Below are positions 1-7,197 of a DNA stretch of 9,365 bases, piece by piece. How positions within the stretch are numbered: the first letter of the stretch is position 1; every line of letters starts with the position of its first letter. This DNA is from J013 sp038521775. GTDB taxonomy: Bacteria; Pseudomonadota; Alphaproteobacteria; Rhodobacterales; Rhodobacteraceae. Location of the stretch: NCBI GenBank assembly GCA_038521775.1, contig JBCBKN010000168.1:1-9365 (forward strand), read 5' to 3'. The translations under genes and the position numbers were made by a program. Under the pieces are notes generated by a model. The model ran no database searches, had not been told where the DNA came from, and saw only the letters and a program-made list of their open reading frames with translations.

Positions 1-422
1 GCCTCCTCGCGCTTGAGCGCAAGGATCCGGCCGAGCGTGGGGGCAAAATCGGCAAAACGCCCGGCATTCTTGGCCGCCACCCAGACCTCATGCGCCGCCG
101 AGGTCTCGCGCGCCAGCTCGGTGGCCAGGCGCAGCGGGATCTTCGTGGCCCGGTCATACTCGCGCAGCGCCTCGCGCCGGTTGGTGGCCTGGGCGGGGGT
201 GAGATCACCACCCATTGCGCCCGCCCAGTCGGGAATGCGCGGGTCGGACCGGCGGGCATGGACCGCAGCCTCGATCGCGGCCATCTGCTCGGCCCGCGCG
301 GCCCCACCCTTGACGGGCATCGAGGTCTCCTGATCCCAGCTCAAGAGCCCGGAGGTCTGGGCGAGCGCCGCTGTTTCGCGCAGATGTCCGGCAAGCGCTG
401 CCGCGGCCGTCTCAGGCGTCAT
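1..422 (-). CDS. M32 family metallocarboxypeptidase (Taq type), N-terminal part only
   Basis: This open frame starts at an ATG (422-420) and runs off the low-coordinate edge after 140 codons, with no stop. It begins MTPETAAAALAGHLRETAAL. The early block LLSWDQETSMP (about residues 26-36), followed by a Gly/Ala-rich stretch and RAEQMAAIEAAVHARRSDPR, is the typical opening of M32 carboxypeptidases. The run AHEVWVAAKNAGRFADFAPTLGRILALKREEA near residues 109-140 fits the same family. M32 enzymes are cytoplasmic metal-dependent peptidases of about 500 residues that trim C-terminal amino acids. Their HEXXH zinc site lies well past this fragment, so catalysis cannot be judged here. The start is five bases after the aldolase-like stop, which suggests co-transcription and probably translational coupling. 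The Shine-Dalgarno is weak (GAGCGGG directly before ATG). The family call is by recalled motif similarity and is fairly secure. Confidence 0.85.
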   Translation of the reverse strand, partial: MTPETAAAALAGHLRETAALAQTSGLLSWDQETSMPVKGGAARAEQMAAIEAAVHARRSDPRIPDWAGAMGGDLTPAQATNRREALREYDRATKIPLRLATELARETSAAHEVWVAAKNAGRFADFAPTLGRILALKREE

Positions 423-427
423 CCCGC

Positions 428-1183
428 TCAGTCCCGATAATCCGCGCCATCGCGGATCAGCAGCGCATGGGTGGCATCGAGAAGCTTGCGCGCCTGGCTG
501 GGATAGGCCGCGATTTCGTCGGAGACCTTTTGCGCCACATCGGCCGACAGCACCCGCAGCGGCCGGCCCGTGTGCAGCGCCATCAGATAGGTCCGCGCCG
601 CGCGTTCGAAATAGTAAAGCCGGTTCATCGCCTCGGCCACGCTGTCGCCGATCACCATCACACCATGGTTGCCCATGATCAGCACCATCTTGGCCGGATC
701 GGCCAGCAGGCTGCAGCACCGCTCGGCCTCTTCTTCAAAGGCAAGCCCGCCATAGGCGGTGTCAATCGCGACCCGGCCAAAGAACATTGCCGCATTCTGA
801 TCAAGCGGCGGCAGGCTGGCATCCTCAAGACAGGCCAGGGCGGTGGCATAGGGCGAATGCACATGCAGCGCACAGCGGGCATGCGGCAGGCGCCGATGCA
901 GGGTTCCGTGCAGGCCCCAGGCGGTGGGGTCTGGCGCATCCGGCCCCTCCATGCTGGCCGGATCATTGGCATCGAGCAGCAGCAGGTCCGAGGCGCGCAC
1001 CAGATCGAAATGCACCTGGTTGGGGTTCATCAGAAACTGGGTCCCGTCGCCATTCACCGCCAGGCTGAAATGGTTCGCCACGCCTTCGTGCAAATCTTCG
1101 CGCACCGCCCAGCGGAAGGCCGCCGCAAGATCGACCCGCAGGCCTTGTATGTCCGGTTTTGGGGTCAGCTGGGTCACGGTCAT
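428..1183 (-). CDS. Class II aldolase/adducin family protein
   Basis: A 251-residue protein, the usual size for the class II aldolase/adducin fold. Counting from the start chosen here, the metal-binding pair HVH is at residues 107-109 inside ALHVHSPYATALA, and a third histidine is at 173 in IMGNHGVMVIG. An N-terminal GVANHFSL (34-41) matches the family's substrate loop, and YYFERAARTYL (190-200) is the typical late helix. Family members are cytoplasmic Zn-dependent sugar-phosphate aldolases, epimerases or decarboxylases. However, the acidic residue used by fuculose-1-phosphate aldolases (S-E before the conserved LH) aligns with Ala88 here (PTAWGLH), so classic aldolase chemistry is doubtful. 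There are two ATGs, at 1189 and 1183. AAGGAT touches the first but is seven bases from the second, so 1183 is preferred. The gene lies about 120 bases after the ABC permease stop and five bases before the peptidase start. The substrate is unknown. Confidence 0.88.
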   Translation of the reverse strand: MTVTQLTPKPDIQGLRVDLAAAFRWAVREDLHEGVANHFSLAVNGDGTQFLMNPNQVHFDLVRASDLLLLDANDPASMEGPDAPDPTAWGLHGTLHRRLPHARCALHVHSPYATALACLEDASLPPLDQNAAMFFGRVAIDTAYGGLAFEEEAERCCSLLADPAKMVLIMGNHGVMVIGDSVAEAMNRLYYFERAARTYLMALHTGRPLRVLSADVAQKVSDEIAAYPSQARKLLDATHALLIRDGADYRD

Positions 1184-1215
1184 GGGCATATCCTTCAGCT
1201 CGCGCGTTCTGCTTG

Positions 1216-1238
1216 GGTCAAAGCCGCCCAGCGGTCAA
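1216..1238 (-). promoter_or_regulatory. Tandem TTGACC boxes upstream of the aldolase-like gene (weak promoter candidate)
   Basis: On the minus strand, TTGACC occurs at 1238-1233, preceded by C, and again at 1221-1216, a 17-base period. CTTGAC is a good -35 element for alphaproteobacterial housekeeping sigma factor. No convincing -10 box follows either copy at 16-18 bases. It may mark a separate promoter for the aldolase-peptidase pair, or a paired regulator site, or be chance. Confidence 0.25.
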
Positions 1239-1280
1239 GCCCCGGCCAAGACGCCCGCGCGCATCATCGCATGGGTTGGG

Positions 1281-1309
1281 AAGGCCTTCGCCTTTGCCCC
1301 TGCCAGGGG
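1281..1309 (-). terminator. Two small stem-loops immediately after the permease stop
   Basis: Directly after the second permease's TGA, the minus strand reads CCCCT-GGC-AGGGG (1309-1297), a five-pair stem with a three-base loop. It is followed by AAGGC-GAAG-GCCTT (1294-1281), a five-pair stem with a four-base loop. There is no T-tract, so a classical intrinsic terminator is not shown. They could be weak terminators or 3'-end stabilisers at the importer-operon boundary. Confidence 0.3.
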
Positions 1310-2161
1310 TCAGCCCGGCGACATGCCCCGCAGCCGCTCGGACCGCCGGCGCAGGATCTCGACCGTTGCCAGCAATGCAATCGAAATCGCGACGAGCAGC
1401 GTCGCCACGGCCAGGATCGTCGGGCTGATCTGTTCGCGCAGCCCGGTGAACATCTGCCAGGGCAGCGTCTGTTGCCCCGCCGAGCCCACGAACAGCACCA
1501 CCACCACCTCATCAAAGGAGGTGATGAAGGCAAAAAGCCCGCCGGAAATCACCCCGGGCAGGATCAGCGGCATCTGCACCTTGAAAAAGGTCGTCACCGG
1601 ATCGGCCCCGAGATTGGCCGCCGCGCGGGTCAGTGAGCGGTCAAAGCCCACCAGCGTTGCGGTCACGGTGATGATGACAAAGGGGATGCCCAGCGCCGCA
1701 TGCGCAAGCACCACGCCCCAATAGGTGCCCTGCAGCCCGATGCGGGAGTAAAAGAAATACATCCCCGCAGCCGAGATGATCAGCGGCACGATCATCGGCG
1801 AGATCAGGATCGCCATGATCGCCTGGCGAAAGGGCACATGCGGCTGGCTCAGCCCAATGGCGGCCAGCGTGCCCAGCGAGACCGAGACCAGGGTCGCGAC
1901 CGGCGCGATCATCGCCGAGTTGCGCAGCGCCTGCTGCCAGTCCGGATTGGTGAAGAAATCCCGGTAATGCTTGAGCGAATAGGCCTCGGCCTCCAGCGCC
2001 AGCATGCCGGGGGTGAAGGTGAAGAAATCCAGCGCATTGAAGCTGAGCGGGATGATCACGATGATCGGCGCGATCAGGAAGAAGAAGACCAGGCCGCAGA
2101 TGACGCGAAACCCGTAATACCAGGCGCGTTGGGAGCGGGTGGCGTATATGGGAAGGCTCAT
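1310..2161 (-). CDS. ABC transporter permease, PotC-like (polyamine/cation-type importer)
   Basis: A 283-residue integral membrane protein of the binding-protein-dependent transport (BPD_transp_1) family, the usual size for PotC/YdcV-type subunits. The first membrane span is at about residues 18-40 (ICGLVFFFLIAPIIVIIPLS). A periplasmic loop follows to about 80, then further spans near 85-104, 112-137, 147-170, 200-226 and 247-270. The cytoplasmic EAA coupling motif that docks onto the ATPase is at about 179-198 (RAAANLGADPVTTFFKVQMP), with its conserved Gly185. The ATG at 2161 follows a GGGGTGAG Shine-Dalgarno. Only four bases separate it from the stop of the other permease, so the two are coupled. 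With that permease it forms the heterodimeric channel. Ligand specificity is set mainly by the binding protein, so the polyamine label is a family label only. Confidence 0.93.
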   Translation of the reverse strand: MSLPIYATRSQRAWYYGFRVICGLVFFFLIAPIIVIIPLSFNALDFFTFTPGMLALEAEAYSLKHYRDFFTNPDWQQALRNSAMIAPVATLVSVSLGTLAAIGLSQPHVPFRQAIMAILISPMIVPLIISAAGMYFFYSRIGLQGTYWGVVLAHAALGIPFVIITVTATLVGFDRSLTRAAANLGADPVTTFFKVQMPLILPGVISGGLFAFITSFDEVVVVLFVGSAGQQTLPWQMFTGLREQISPTILAVATLLVAISIALLATVEILRRRSERLRGMSPG

Positions 2162-2165
2162 CCGC

Positions 2166-3479
2166 TCACCCCAGCTTGACGTTGTCGATGCCCACGATGC
2201 GGTCGTAGGTCCAGTAAAGGATCAGCACCGCGCCGAGCAGGATCGAGCCGAGGGCCGCCGCAAAGCCCCAGTTGAAGTTCGACGAGTTCATGTAATAGGC
2301 GATCTGGTTGGAGATGAAGACGCCGGATGTGCCGCCGACAAGCTCGGGGGTGATGTAGTAGCCGATCGCCAGGATAAAGACGAGCACCGCCCCTGCCCCG
2401 ATCCCGGGCACGGTTTGCGGGAAATAGACCCGCCAGAACGCCGTCCAGTTCGTCGCGCCCAGCGATTTGGCGGCGCGCAGATAGGTGGGCGGCACCGTCT
2501 TCATCACCGAATAGAGCGGCAGGATCATGAAGGGCAGCAGGATATGCGTCATCGCGATGATCGTGCCGGTCTGATTGTTGATCAGCGCCAGGCGACTGTC
2601 ATCGGCGACCGCCCCGACCCAGACCAAGAGATCATTGATCACGCCCTGTTGCTGCAACAGCACCTTCCAGGCCGAGGTGCGCACCAGAAGCGAGGTCCAA
2701 AAGGGCAGCAGCACCAGGATCAAGAGCAGGTTCGCGTGCCGCGCCGGCAGATTGGCCAAGAGCCAGGCCACGGGATAGGCGAGCAGCAGGCAGGAGAGTG
2801 TGATCGCGACGCTCATGACCAGCGTGCGGGTGAAGAGAAAGCCAAAGATGCGCTGGTTTTCGGGGCGTCGTTCGATCCCCTCGCCGGTCGAGGTCAGATC
2901 GACTGCGCGCAGGAAGTACCCCGCCGTGTAGTCGCCCGAAAAATGCTGGATCAGCGTCCAGGTCTTCAGATCGGCCCAATCCTTGTCGACATCGGCAAAC
3001 TGCTCGGCCAGCGGGGCCTCGGCATCCATGCGCTTCACGCGCCGGCCGGTCTTGCGAAACAGCGACGAATAGCCCGGGGCCTCGAAGCTCAGCCGCCGGC
3101 CGATGGTCATATGGGTCTTGGCCTCCACCGCCTCCAACAGATCGGCATGAAGGGCGCGGTAGATATCTTCGCCCGGCAGCTCACCGCCATTCGCATCCCA
3201 ATCGACCAGGGCCGTGGTGGTGCGGGGCAGGTTGCCGGCCAGCTCGGGGTTTTCGATCGAGCGGAACAGCATGTCGGCAATCGGCGCGACAAAGGCGATG
3301 AGAATGAAGAAGAGAAGCGGCGCCACGAGCAAGAACGCCCGAAGCTTCTGCTGGCGCAGGGCGCGGGCAAGGCTGCGTTTGAGCGGCGTGCCGTCTGCGG
3401 CAAGCATCGGTCCCGCCGGCGGGGCCACACCGTCTCGCGCGGCGCTGAAGGCCGGCCCGTCCTGCGTTGCATCCGTCAT
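2166..3479 (-). CDS. ABC transporter permease, PotB-like, with a long periplasmic insertion
   Basis: A 437-residue permease, well over the roughly 280-300 of E. coli PotB. A cytoplasmic N-terminus of about 45 residues leads into membrane span 1 (about 49-70, FLLVAPLLFFILIAFVAPIA). About 140 mostly hydrophilic residues (71-210) follow, predicted to face the periplasm, before the remaining five spans (about 213-245, 249-266, 303-323, 362-380, 405-424). The EAA loop is at about 335-354 (RAAKSLGATNWTAFWRVYFP), a textbook match. Long first loops are known in PotB-like proteins of alphaproteobacteria, so this is a lineage variant rather than a fusion, though its role is unclear. The start ATG at 3479 has only a G-rich leader and no strong Shine-Dalgarno. 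The gene lies 76 bases after the binding-protein gene, with a hairpin between, and four bases before the partner permease. Confidence 0.93.
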   Translation of the reverse strand: MTDATQDGPAFSAARDGVAPPAGPMLAADGTPLKRSLARALRQQKLRAFLLVAPLLFFILIAFVAPIADMLFRSIENPELAGNLPRTTTALVDWDANGGELPGEDIYRALHADLLEAVEAKTHMTIGRRLSFEAPGYSSLFRKTGRRVKRMDAEAPLAEQFADVDKDWADLKTWTLIQHFSGDYTAGYFLRAVDLTSTGEGIERRPENQRIFGFLFTRTLVMSVAITLSCLLLAYPVAWLLANLPARHANLLLILVLLPFWTSLLVRTSAWKVLLQQQGVINDLLVWVGAVADDSRLALINNQTGTIIAMTHILLPFMILPLYSVMKTVPPTYLRAAKSLGATNWTAFWRVYFPQTVPGIGAGAVLVFILAIGYYITPELVGGTSGVFISNQIAYYMNSSNFNWGFAAALGSILLGAVLILYWTYDRIVGIDNVKLG

Positions 3480-3506
3480 GCTGCGCGCCCCGATCCCGAA
3501 CAGGTG

Positions 3507-3531
3507 GAGCGGGGTCCGCAGGCCCCGCCTC
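3507..3531 (-). other. Intergenic stem-loop between binding-protein and permease genes
   Basis: On the minus strand GCGGGG (3528-3523) pairs with CCCCGC (3514-3509), extended by a GA/TC pairing past one bulge. The loop is eight bases. It begins 24 bases after the binding-protein TAA and has no following T-tract. Such structures in importer operons often protect the binding-protein mRNA and reduce read-through into the permease genes. That role is inferred here. Confidence 0.5.
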
Positions 3532-3555
3532 GGTCAATGCCAGGTCGACCCGGCC

Positions 3556-4668
3556 TTACTGGGCCAGCCAGGCCTGGTAGCGCGCGTCGATATCGTCGCG
3601 GTAATCGGCCCACCATTCATAGTTGAAGAGGAAGGTGTTCACCGAATTCGCCGGATCGGTCGGCATATGGGGCGCCATATCGATGCCCAGCGTCGCATGG
3701 GTGCCGACCAGCGGCGCCGAGGAGGCCCGCGCCGGGCCATAGGAGATGAACTTGGCCTGATCGGCCAGACGCTGGGTGTCGGTCGCGAATTTCACGAAAT
3801 CGAGCACGCGGGCCAGACGGTCCTCCGGCAGACCGGTGGGGATGATCCAGCCATCGAGATCGAACATCTGCCAGTCCCACAGGATCGCCACAGGCTGGTC
3901 CTGCTCTTCGATCAGGGCGAACAGACGGCCATTATAGGTCGAGCCGATCGCCACTTCGCCATCGGCCAGAAGCTGCGGCGTCTCGGCACCGGCCGACCAC
4001 CAGACGACGCTGTCCTTGATCGTGTCGAGCTTAGCAAAGGCCTGGGCAATGCCCTCCTCGGTCTCAAGCACGTCATAGACGTCCTCGATCGCCACACCGT
4101 CGCAGATCAGCGCCCATTCCATGTTGGCGATGGGGCGCTTTTCCAGGCTGCGCTTGCCCGGGAAGCCTTCGAGATCGAAGATGTCGCACACGCTGGTCGG
4201 CACCTTGCCGCCCCAGGCCTCGATATCGGTGCGATAGCCGAAGGTGGTCGAATAGACGATCTGCGGGATAAAGCAGTCCGAGACCAGAAGATCGCCGAAA
4301 TCCTCTGTGGCCGATGTGCCGTCGGGCGCCGCGGCCAGCACGGTGTCGAAATCGATCTCCATTGCGAGACCTTCGTCGCAGAGCCGGATCGCATCGGCGG
4401 CCACGACATCGACCAGATCCCAGGTCACATTGCCCGCCTCGTTCATGGCGCGCAGTTTCGGCACCGCCTCGGCCGAGCTTTCATCCCAGGTCACGGTCAG
4501 ACCGGGATTGGCGGCCGAATACGGGTCCGAATAGGCGTTGATCTGGCTTGCCTGATAGGCCCCGCCCCACGAGACCAGGGTCATGGCATCGGCAAGATCG
4601 TCTGCTGTTGCGGCGGATCCGAGCGCCATCGCGCTGACCGCTCCAATCAACAGTTTGCTGGACTTCAT
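3556..4668 (-). CDS. Periplasmic substrate-binding protein of the polyamine-type ABC importer (PotD-like)
   Basis: A 370-residue secreted solute-binding protein. The signal peptide has a basic start (MKSSK), a hydrophobic core (LLIGAVSAMALGSAA) and a likely cleavage near ATA/DD at residue 22. There is no lipobox cysteine, so it should be soluble in the periplasm. LVSWGGAYQASQ at 31-42 is the family's first beta-strand and ligand loop. TWDLVDVVAADA (82-93) and ASAGAETPQLLADGEVAIGS-like sequence (225-243) are typical of the bacterial extracellular solute-binding families that include PotD. Tryptophans are plentiful (34, 61, 83, 223, 224, 264, 266, 274), which would suit cation-pi binding of an amine or onium ligand, but the ligand is not determined. 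Mature cysteines 97, 132, 161 and 189 could form two disulfides. The ATG at 4668 follows a strong AGGAAGGGGAA; longer in-frame extensions upstream are unlikely because they would bury the signal peptide. Confidence 0.92.
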   Translation of the reverse strand: MKSSKLLIGAVSAMALGSAATADDLADAMTLVSWGGAYQASQINAYSDPYSAANPGLTVTWDESSAEAVPKLRAMNEAGNVTWDLVDVVAADAIRLCDEGLAMEIDFDTVLAAAPDGTSATEDFGDLLVSDCFIPQIVYSTTFGYRTDIEAWGGKVPTSVCDIFDLEGFPGKRSLEKRPIANMEWALICDGVAIEDVYDVLETEEGIAQAFAKLDTIKDSVVWWSAGAETPQLLADGEVAIGSTYNGRLFALIEEQDQPVAILWDWQMFDLDGWIIPTGLPEDRLARVLDFVKFATDTQRLADQAKFISYGPARASSAPLVGTHATLGIDMAPHMPTDPANSVNTFLFNYEWWADYRDDIDARYQAWLAQ

Positions 4669-4713
4669 AAGGATGTTCCCCTTCCTGTCGGTTGGTCCGA
4701 TTTGAGCAGTGAT

Positions 4714-4746
4714 CCCGCCAGGGCTCGGACACAGGGGCCCTGCGGG
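4714..4746 (-). other. Stem-loop between the ATPase and binding-protein genes
   Basis: On the minus strand CCCG plus CAGGGC (4746-4737) pairs with GCCCTG, one bulged G, then CGGG (4724-4714). This gives ten pairs with a 12-base loop. It starts 23 bases after the ATPase TGA, nearly the same offset as the stem-loop after the binding-protein gene. There is no T-tract. Likely roles are partial termination, or an mRNA processing or stability boundary that lets the binding protein be made in excess. Confidence 0.5.
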
Positions 4747-4769
4747 TTGTTCCAGTCGCCTTGTTCCGT

Positions 4770-5864
4770 TCACGCCGCGTCGAGGGCGCGGCAATCTTCG
4801 GTGGCCCATGTCACCCGGGTTGTCTCACCGACATTGAGATGTTTGTGGCCGCCGGCATTGGGCACCTTGACGATGAACTCGTCATTGCCATGCACCGACA
4901 TGCGACAGCGGATGTGGTCGCCCAGATAGATCAGCTCCAGAACCTGGGCATCGGCGCAATTGCTGTCCTGCTCGGCCCCGACGATCACCCGTTCGGGCCG
5001 CACCGAGAGCAGCGCCTTGCCGTCACTGCCGCAATTGACCGCCAGCGCCTCGCAGGTGCCGCCATCGGCAAAGCGCACCTGCACGGTGTCGCCCTGGCGC
5101 GAGACGATCTCTGCGGCCAGCTTGTTGTTCTCGCCGATGAACTGGGCCACGAAGCTGTTTTGGGGCCGCTCGTAAAGATCGGCCGGGGCGGCGAGCTGCT
5201 GGATGACGCCGTCATTAAAGACCGCCACCCGGTCCGACATGGTCAGCGCCTCGGTCTGATCATGCGTGACATAGACCACCGTCACGCCCAGCCGCTCATG
5301 TAGGTGCTTGATCTCAAACTGCATATGCTCGCGCAGCTGCTTGTCGAGCGCGCCCAGCGGCTCATCCATCAGCACCAGTTCCGGCTCAAAGACCAGCGCC
5401 CGGGCCAGGGCGATGCGCTGCTGCTGGCCGCCCGAAAGCTGCGCGGGGCGCCGGCCGCCAAACGCGCCCATCTGCACCATGTCGAGCGCGGCCTTGACCT
5501 TGGCGTCGCGCTCGCTGCGCCCCATGCCGCGCACCTCCAGCGGGAAGGCGAGGTTCTCGGCAACGGTCATATGCGGGAACAGCGCGTAGTTCTGAAAGAC
5601 CATCCCGATGCCGCGCTTGTGGGGGGGGATGTTGTTGATCGGCTTGCCCGCCAGGCGGATCTCGCCATGGGTGGCGGTCTCAAACCCCGCCAGCATCATC
5701 AGGCAGGTGGTCTTGCCCGAGCCCGACGGGCCCAGCATGGTCAGAAACTCGCCCTTGCCGATGCTGAGATTCAGGTCCTTAACAACCAGCGACTCGCCAT
5801 CATAGCTTTTCTGAACCGCGTCGAATTCGACAAACGCATCTGTCTTTTGCAATTCTACGTTCAA
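4770..5864 (-). CDS. ABC transporter ATP-binding protein, PotA-like
   Basis: A 364-residue cytoplasmic ATPase that powers the importer. All nucleotide-binding motifs are intact: Walker A GPSGSGKT (45-52), Q-loop Gln91 (VFQNYALFPHMT), signature LSGGQQQR (143-150), Walker B VLMDEP (164-169), D-loop GALD (171-174) and switch His201 (VTHDQTEAL). Beyond residue 235 comes the regulatory TOBE-type domain, with SVRPERV at 287-293, which marks the PotA/MalK/UgpC class. The length matches that class. The start is a TTG at 5864-5862 reading LNVELQKTDA. It is preceded five bases upstream by AGGGGGTG, and no in-frame ATG or GTG exists nearby that would keep the first beta-strand. It is the first gene of the importer cluster, with about 100 bases to the binding-protein gene. 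It is clearly functional by motif; the substrate is unspecified. Confidence 0.95.
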   Translation of the reverse strand: MNVELQKTDAFVEFDAVQKSYDGESLVVKDLNLSIGKGEFLTMLGPSGSGKTTCLMMLAGFETATHGEIRLAGKPINNIPPHKRGIGMVFQNYALFPHMTVAENLAFPLEVRGMGRSERDAKVKAALDMVQMGAFGGRRPAQLSGGQQQRIALARALVFEPELVLMDEPLGALDKQLREHMQFEIKHLHERLGVTVVYVTHDQTEALTMSDRVAVFNDGVIQQLAAPADLYERPQNSFVAQFIGENNKLAAEIVSRQGDTVQVRFADGGTCEALAVNCGSDGKALLSVRPERVIVGAEQDSNCADAQVLELIYLGDHIRCRMSVHGNDEFIVKVPNAGGHKHLNVGETTRVTWATEDCRALDAA

Positions 5865-5921
5865 CGGGCACCCCCTGGTCGTGCCGGGCCCTCTTTGCCC
5901 CGTTGTTGCCTGGTTGGCGCA

Positions 5922-5949
5922 AGACTACCCATATCCACGTCACTGACAA
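5922..5949 (-). promoter_or_regulatory. Candidate promoter for the ABC importer operon
   Basis: On the minus strand TTGTCA (5949-5944) resembles a -35 element. A 16-base spacer leads to TAGTCT (5927-5922), a partial -10 match, 57 bases upstream of the TTG start of the ATPase gene. It lies in the most AT-rich part of the window, which supports a promoter here, but the -10 is weak. Confidence 0.3.
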
Positions 5950-5997
5950 CATGGCGTGGGAATGTTTTTTGAGCAAGCGCCATTGTTTTTGACAGTG
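5941..5997 (-). promoter_or_regulatory. Large imperfect inverted repeat upstream of the ABC importer
   Basis: The plus-strand arms are CACTGACA (5941-5948) against TGACAGTG (5990-5997), seven of eight complementary. Inside them CATGGCG (5950-5956) lies against CGCCAT (5978-5983), a six-pair core. The centre is AT-rich with T-runs at 5965-5970 and 5986-5990. It overlaps the candidate -35 box, so it could be an operator for a dimeric regulator or form structure in the RNA. Confidence 0.4.
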
Positions 5998-6022
5998 GGG
6001 CTGCCAGTTACGCGGCAGTCCC
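5998..6022 (-). terminator. Stem-loop after the SDR gene, possible operon terminator
   Basis: On the minus strand GGG-A-CTGCC (6022-6014) pairs with GGCAG-CCC (6005-5998), eight pairs with one bulged A and an eight-base loop. It begins ten bases after the SDR TAA. There is no T-run after it, so it may terminate inefficiently or act as a 3' stabiliser between the metabolic and transport blocks. Confidence 0.45.
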
Positions 6023-6032
6023 GCAACGGTGC

Positions 6033-6803
<771 letters not shown>

Positions 6804-6807
6804 GGCT

Positions 6808-7197
6808 TCAGTCCCTTTTCTCTTTTGCAACAACGGGGTGTCCGGCGTCTTTCCAGCCCCGAAACCCTTCGGTGATATGCGCCACGCGCAGGCCCATCTC
6901 TTGCGCGACCCGGGCTGCGAGCGCCGACCTCGCCCCGCCCGCACAGAAAAAGACGAACCGTTTGTCCTGGGCAAAGACCGGCTTTGCATAGGGGCTCTCC
7001 GGATCGATCCAGAACTCCAGCATCCCGCGCGGCGCATGCATGGCGCCGGGCACCGCCCCGTCGCGCCAAAGCTCGCGGATGTCACGGATGTCGACAAGCT
7101 GGCTTGCCTCATCCTCCAGAAGCGCGCCAGCCGCAGAGGCCGGGATCTCCTCGATCATCGCCTTTGCCTCGGCGACCATATCGGCAACCTTTTTCAT
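6808..7197 (-). CDS. Single-domain rhodanese-like protein
   Basis: A 129-residue cytoplasmic protein with one rhodanese domain and no signal peptide. VDIRDIRELWRDGAVPGAMHAPRGMLEFW (35-63) is the typical first half. The active-site loop is CAGGARSA with Cys85 (VFFCAGGARSALAA), so the persulfide-carrying cysteine is present. HITEGFRGWKDAGHPV (107-122) is the closing motif. Such proteins move sulfane sulfur (thiosulfate or persulfide to an acceptor such as cyanide or a thiol), but single-domain members have many partners. The start ATG (7197-7195) overlaps the cupin gene's stop as ATGA, so the two are translationally coupled. The SDR starts four bases after its stop. Its place between a lyase-like cupin and an SDR suggests a role tied to this pathway, perhaps sulfur handling, but this is inference. 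Confidence 0.93.
   Translation of the reverse strand: MKKVADMVAEAKAMIEEIPASAAGALLEDEASQLVDIRDIRELWRDGAVPGAMHAPRGMLEFWIDPESPYAKPVFAQDKRFVFFCAGGARSALAARVAQEMGLRVAHITEGFRGWKDAGHPVVAKEKRD

Noticed and set aside
467..1636. Long open frame on the plus strand across the aldolase-like and permease genes
   Set aside because: Low-complexity Arg/Gly/His/Gln-rich translation with no recognisable domain. It is antisense to genes with clear families and is the typical shadow of GC-rich codon bias.
4669..4809. N-terminal extension of the binding-protein frame
   Set aside because: It would bury a clear signal peptide, overlaps the ATPase gene end, and lacks the strong Shine-Dalgarno found before 4668.
2139..4929. 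Two overlapping plus-strand open frames (2139-3626 and 3214-4929) antisense to the permease and binding-protein genes
   Set aside because: They overlap each other and span several well-supported minus-strand genes, and their compositions are those of reversed codons. No motif or ribosome binding site supports them.
5965..5990. T-runs that could end a plus-strand terminator
   Set aside because: No plus-strand gene leads into this site, and the T-runs lie inside the dyad rather than after a GC-rich stem. They are better explained as promoter-region AT content.
6804..7112. N-terminal extension of the SDR frame
   Set aside because: It overlaps the rhodanese gene in another frame. The ATG at 6803 has a Shine-Dalgarno and places the Rossmann motif at the normal position.
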